This document shows, in pieces, positions 5,304 through 8,088 of a DNA stretch of 8,088 nucleotides. The DNA is taken from positions 1 through 8,088 of the forward strand of contig JAEZEY010000366.1 in the NCBI GenBank assembly GCA_023432845.1, read 5' to 3'. A program made the position numbers and the translations under genes. The DNA is from Pseudomonadota bacterium (GTDB lineage: Bacteria > Pseudomonadota > Alphaproteobacteria > Rhizobiales > Xanthobacteraceae). How positions within the stretch are numbered: position 1 is the stretch's first letter; each line of letters starts with the position of its first letter. The notes below the pieces were generated by a model. It did no database searches. It worked only from the letters and a program-made list of their open reading frames with translations, and had not been told where the DNA came from.

Positions 5304-8088
5304 ATGAACTTCTCCTGGCCCTTTATCCGGCGGCCGATCGGCACGACGCTGCTGGCGATTGGGCTGTTCCTGACCGGCGCCATCGCCTACGGCTTCCTGC
5401 CGGTCGCCAGCCTGCCGAGCGTCGAATTCCCGACCGTGAGCATTTCGGCGTCGCGGCCCGGCGCCGATCCGACCGTCATGGCGGCGACCATCGCCGCCCC
5501 GCTGGAGCGGCGGCTCGGCGAGATCGCCGGCGTCACCGAGATGACCTCGCGCAGTTCGCAAGGCTCAACCCGCATCACCGTGCAGTTCGATCTGTCGCGC
5601 AACGCCGACGGCGCCGCGCGCGACGTGCAGGCCGCCATCAATGCCGCGATGACCGACCTGCCGAGCGACCTCCCCTCGGTGCCGACCTTCCGCAAGATGA
5701 ACCCGGCCGCCGCGCCGGTGCTGATTCTGGCGCTGACATCGAAGACCATGCCGGCCAGCGCCATCTACGACGCCGCCGATTCGGTCATCGTGCAGCGCCT
5801 GAGCCAGGTCGAGGGGGTGACCGACGTCACCGTCGCCGGCTCCGAGCAGCCGGCGATCCGCGTCCGCGTCGATCCCGACCGTCTCGCCGCCACCGGCACG
5901 ACGCTCGAGCAGGTGCGCACGGCGATTGCCAATTCCAACGCGCAAGGCGCACTCGGCACCTTCGAGGGCGACAAGCGCGCCGTTACCATCGGCATCAACG
6001 ACCAACTGCGGGAAGCCCCGGACTACGACCCCATCGTGGTCAAGACGGTGAGCGGCAACGTCATCCGCCTCGCCGACATCGCCACCATTCGCCCGAGCGT
6101 GCGCAATACCCGCTCCGCCGGCTGGTACAATCGCGACCCGTCGGTGCTGCTCATTATCACCAAGCAGGCCGACGCCAATGTGATCGACACGGTCGACCGC
6201 ATCTACGACCTGCTGCCGGAGCTCCGACAGTGGATTCCGGCGGCGCTCGAGATCAAGGTGCTCAACGACCGTACCGCCACCATTCGCGGCAGCATCGCGG
6301 AGATGCAGCTCACACTCGCGGCTTCCGCCGTGCTGGTGATGCTCGTGGTCTTCCTGTTCCTGCGCCGCACGGCGGCGACCCTGGCCGCCGGCGTCACCGT
6401 GCCCTTGTCGCTGGCCGGCACCTGCGCGGCGATGTGGGCGGCGGGCTTCTCCGTCAACAACCTGTCCCTGATGGCGCTGGTGGTGTCGATCGGCTTCGTC
6501 GTCGACGACGCCATTGTCATGATCGAGAACATGTTCCGTTTCATGGAGAAGGGCTATCGGCCGCTGCGCGCCGCCCTGCTCGGCGCCCGGCAGATCGGCT
6601 TCACGGTCGTTTCGATCTCGGTATCGCTGGTCGCGGCCTTCATTCCGCTCCTGTTCATGGGCGGCATTGTCGGCCGGCTGTTCCGCGAATTCTCGGTGAC
6701 GCTCGCTTTCGCCATCGCGGTCTCGACCGTGGTGTCGCTGTCGGTGACGCCGATGATCTGCGCCTATTTCGTGCGGCAGCCGCCGAGCCCGGACGCGACC
6801 TGGCTCGACCGGCGCGTCGAGGCCATGCTGTCGCGTATCATCCGCTTCTACGATCGCACCTTGTCTTTCGTCCTCGAACACCGGGGGCTGGCGCTCATCG
6901 CCTTCGTCGCCACCGTGGCGCTGACGGTCGGCATGTTCATCAAGGCGCCGAAAGGCTATTTCCCGCAGGACGACAGCAGCCTTTTGTTCGGCGGCACCCA
7001 GGCCTCGCCCGATATTTCCTACGAGGCGATGGAGAAACTCCAGCTTCAGGCCATGGACATCGTGCTCGCCGATCCGGCCGTGGCGGGCTTGGGCTCCTCG
7101 GTCGGCTCATCCGGCTTCGGCGGCTCCGTCAATCGCGGGCGCCTCTTCGTCAGCCTCAAGCCGCTCGATGAGCGCGGCAATGTGCCGACGCAGGCCGTGC
7201 TGGCGCGGCTGCGCACCAAGCTCAACCAGATTCCCGGCGTCCGCGTCTTCCTGGTGCCGACGCAGGAACTGCGCATGGGGGCGCGGCAAAGCGATTCGTC
7301 ATACCAATTCACGCTTTGGAGCGCCGACATCGATGCCCTGCAGACCTGGGTGCCGCGCGTCGTCGAACGCGCCAAGCAATTGCCGGAGTTGCGCGACGTC
7401 ACCACCGACCGCGAGCAAGGCGGCCTGCAGGCCGACATCAAGATCGACCGCGAAGCAGCGGCACGCCTCGGCGTCAGCATTCAGGACATCGACAACGCGC
7501 TCAACAATTCGTTCTCGCAGCGGCAAATCTCGACCATCTACACCCAGCGCAACCAGTATCGCGTCGTCCTTGAAGTGGCGCCGAAATTCCGCCGCGACCC
7601 CAACGACCTGTCGAATGTCTATGTGCCCGGCAACGGCAACGCCATGGTGCCGCTATCGGCCGTGGCCCATGTAACGCGCGGCGTGACGCCGCTGGTGGTC
7701 AACCATCAGGGACAGTTTCCGTCGGCGACGATCTCCTACAACATCCGCGACGGCGTCCCGATCGAGCAGGCCACCGCGGCGCTGTCACAGGCGGTGGCCG
7801 AGTTGCACATGCCCGACCAGATCCGCACCGACTTTGCCGGCGATATCAAGGCCTACCAGCAGAGCGCGGGCGCGCAGGGCCTGCTGCTGATTGCCGCGCT
7901 GGTCGCGGTCTATATCGTGCTCGGCATTCTGTATGAAAGTCTGATCCACCCGCTGACCATCATTTCGACGCTGCCGTCCGCCGGCCTCGGCGCGCTGCTT
8001 GCGCTGCATCTGTTCGGCGCGGAGCTGACGGTGATCGCCTTCATCGGCATCATCCTGCTGATCGGCATCGTCAAGAAGAACGGCATCA
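5304..8088 (+). CDS. mdtC: RND multidrug efflux permease, MdtC-like (3' end outside window)
   Basis: 928 codons are present and the gene runs off the right edge; about 100 more residues are expected from the E. coli MdtC length of ~1025. It is the second HAE-1 RND subunit, probable partner of the MdtB-like protein. It starts MNFSWPFIRRPIGTTLLAIG with TM1 at ~11-30. Blocks IAGVTEMTSRSSQGSTRITV, FRKMNPAAAPVLILALTS and NGAARDVQAAINA-like DGAARDVQAAINA match MdtC best. Proton-relay residues D401 and D402 (FVVDDAIVMIEN, TM4) and K925 (IVKKNGI, TM10) are kept; the usual Ala after KKN is Gly here. FSQRQISTIYTQRNQYRVVL is shared with its neighbour. ATG 5304 is the only usable start downstream of the in-frame TAA at 5277-5279; a weak AGAGAG ribosome site lies 6 nt upstream. 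It lacks the neighbour's Thr-rich insertion. Probably co-transcribed with mdtB. Confidence 0.87.
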   Translation, partial: MNFSWPFIRRPIGTTLLAIGLFLTGAIAYGFLPVASLPSVEFPTVSISASRPGADPTVMAATIAAPLERRLGEIAGVTEMTSRSSQGSTRITVQFDLSRNADGAARDVQAAINAAMTDLPSDLPSVPTFRKMNPAAAPVLILALTSKTMPASAIYDAADSVIVQRLSQVEGVTDVTVAGSEQPAIRVRVDPDRLAATGTTLEQVRTAIANSNAQGALGTFEGDKRAVTIGINDQLREAPDYDPIVVKTVSGNVIRLADIATIRPSVRNTRSAGWYNRDPSVLLIITKQADANVIDTVDRIYDLLPELRQWIPAALEIKVLNDRTATIRGSIAEMQLTLAASAVLVMLVVFLFLRRTAATLAAGVTVPLSLAGTCAAMWAAGFSVNNLSLMALVVSIGFVVDDAIVMIENMFRFMEKGYRPLRAALLGARQIGFTVVSISVSLVAAFIPLLFMGGIVGRLFREFSVTLAFAIAVSTVVSLSVTPMICAYFVRQPPSPDATWLDRRVEAMLSRIIRFYDRTLSFVLEHRGLALIAFVATVALTVGMFIKAPKGYFPQDDSSLLFGGTQASPDISYEAMEKLQLQAMDIVLADPAVAGLGSSVGSSGFGGSVNRGRLFVSLKPLDERGNVPTQAVLARLRTKLNQIPGVRVFLVPTQELRMGARQSDSSYQFTLWSADIDALQTWVPRVVERAKQLPELRDVTTDREQGGLQADIKIDREAAARLGVSIQDIDNALNNSFSQRQISTIYTQRNQYRVVLEVAPKFRRDPNDLSNVYVPGNGNAMVPLSAVAHVTRGVTPLVVNHQGQFPSATISYNIRDGVPIEQATAALSQAVAELHMPDQIRTDFAGDIKAYQQSAGAQGLLLIAALVAVYIVLGILYESLIHPLTIISTLPSAGLGALLALHLFGAELTVIAFIGIILLIGIVKKNGI

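Noticed and set aside
5565..6881. 438-codon minus-strand ORF opposite the MdtC-like gene
   Set aside because: Same shadow pattern; no recognisable domain and no initiation signals.
5258..7171. 637-codon plus-strand ORF overlapping the MdtC-like gene in another frame
   Set aside because: The overlapping frame starting at 5304 encodes conserved RND motifs throughout; this one is an Arg/Ala-rich shadow.

Overview
The window looks like chromosomal DNA of a high-GC alphaproteobacterium, probably of the Hyphomicrobiales (Rhizobiales; Bradyrhizobium/Rhodopseudomonas-like). The grounds are GC-rich codon use in the transporter genes and three palindromic intergenic repeats of types I recall as common in that order. 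This placement rests on recall, not on a search.

Layout. Positions 1-500 are mostly non-coding and partly AT-rich. They hold one doubtful small membrane ORF and two near-identical leftward terminators. Positions 500-1237 (minus strand) encode a 245-aa sigma-70-like protein of visibly lower GC than the right-hand part. A two-hairpin repeat (1249-1333) separates it from a minus-strand pair of small genes, DUF4160 (1589-1855) and DUF2442 (1330-1599), which overlap by 11 nt. A short divergent region (1856-2040) with another palindrome follows. The rest is a rightward tandem of two RND efflux pump genes: an MdtB-like gene (2041-5241, complete) and an MdtC-like gene (5304 to the window end, cut off at residue 928). 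A 47-nt imperfect palindrome lies in the 62-nt gap between them.

How they work together. By analogy with Escherichia coli MdtBC, the two RND proteins probably form one inner-membrane proton-driven exporter that works with a membrane-fusion protein and an outer-membrane channel. Neither partner gene is in the window. The MdtA-type gene that usually precedes such a pair is absent, and its place is taken by the divergent DUF4160/DUF2442 pair. DUF4160 and DUF2442 commonly occur together and are suspected, but not shown, to be a toxin-antitoxin-like module. The sigma-like gene, its lower GC and the neighbouring repeats suggest an accessory patch next to a core-type efflux operon. No clear-cut novel system was found. 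The best leads are the orphan sigma-like gene, the missing fusion protein, a Thr-rich insertion in the first pump, and the way repeats abut or supply gene ends.
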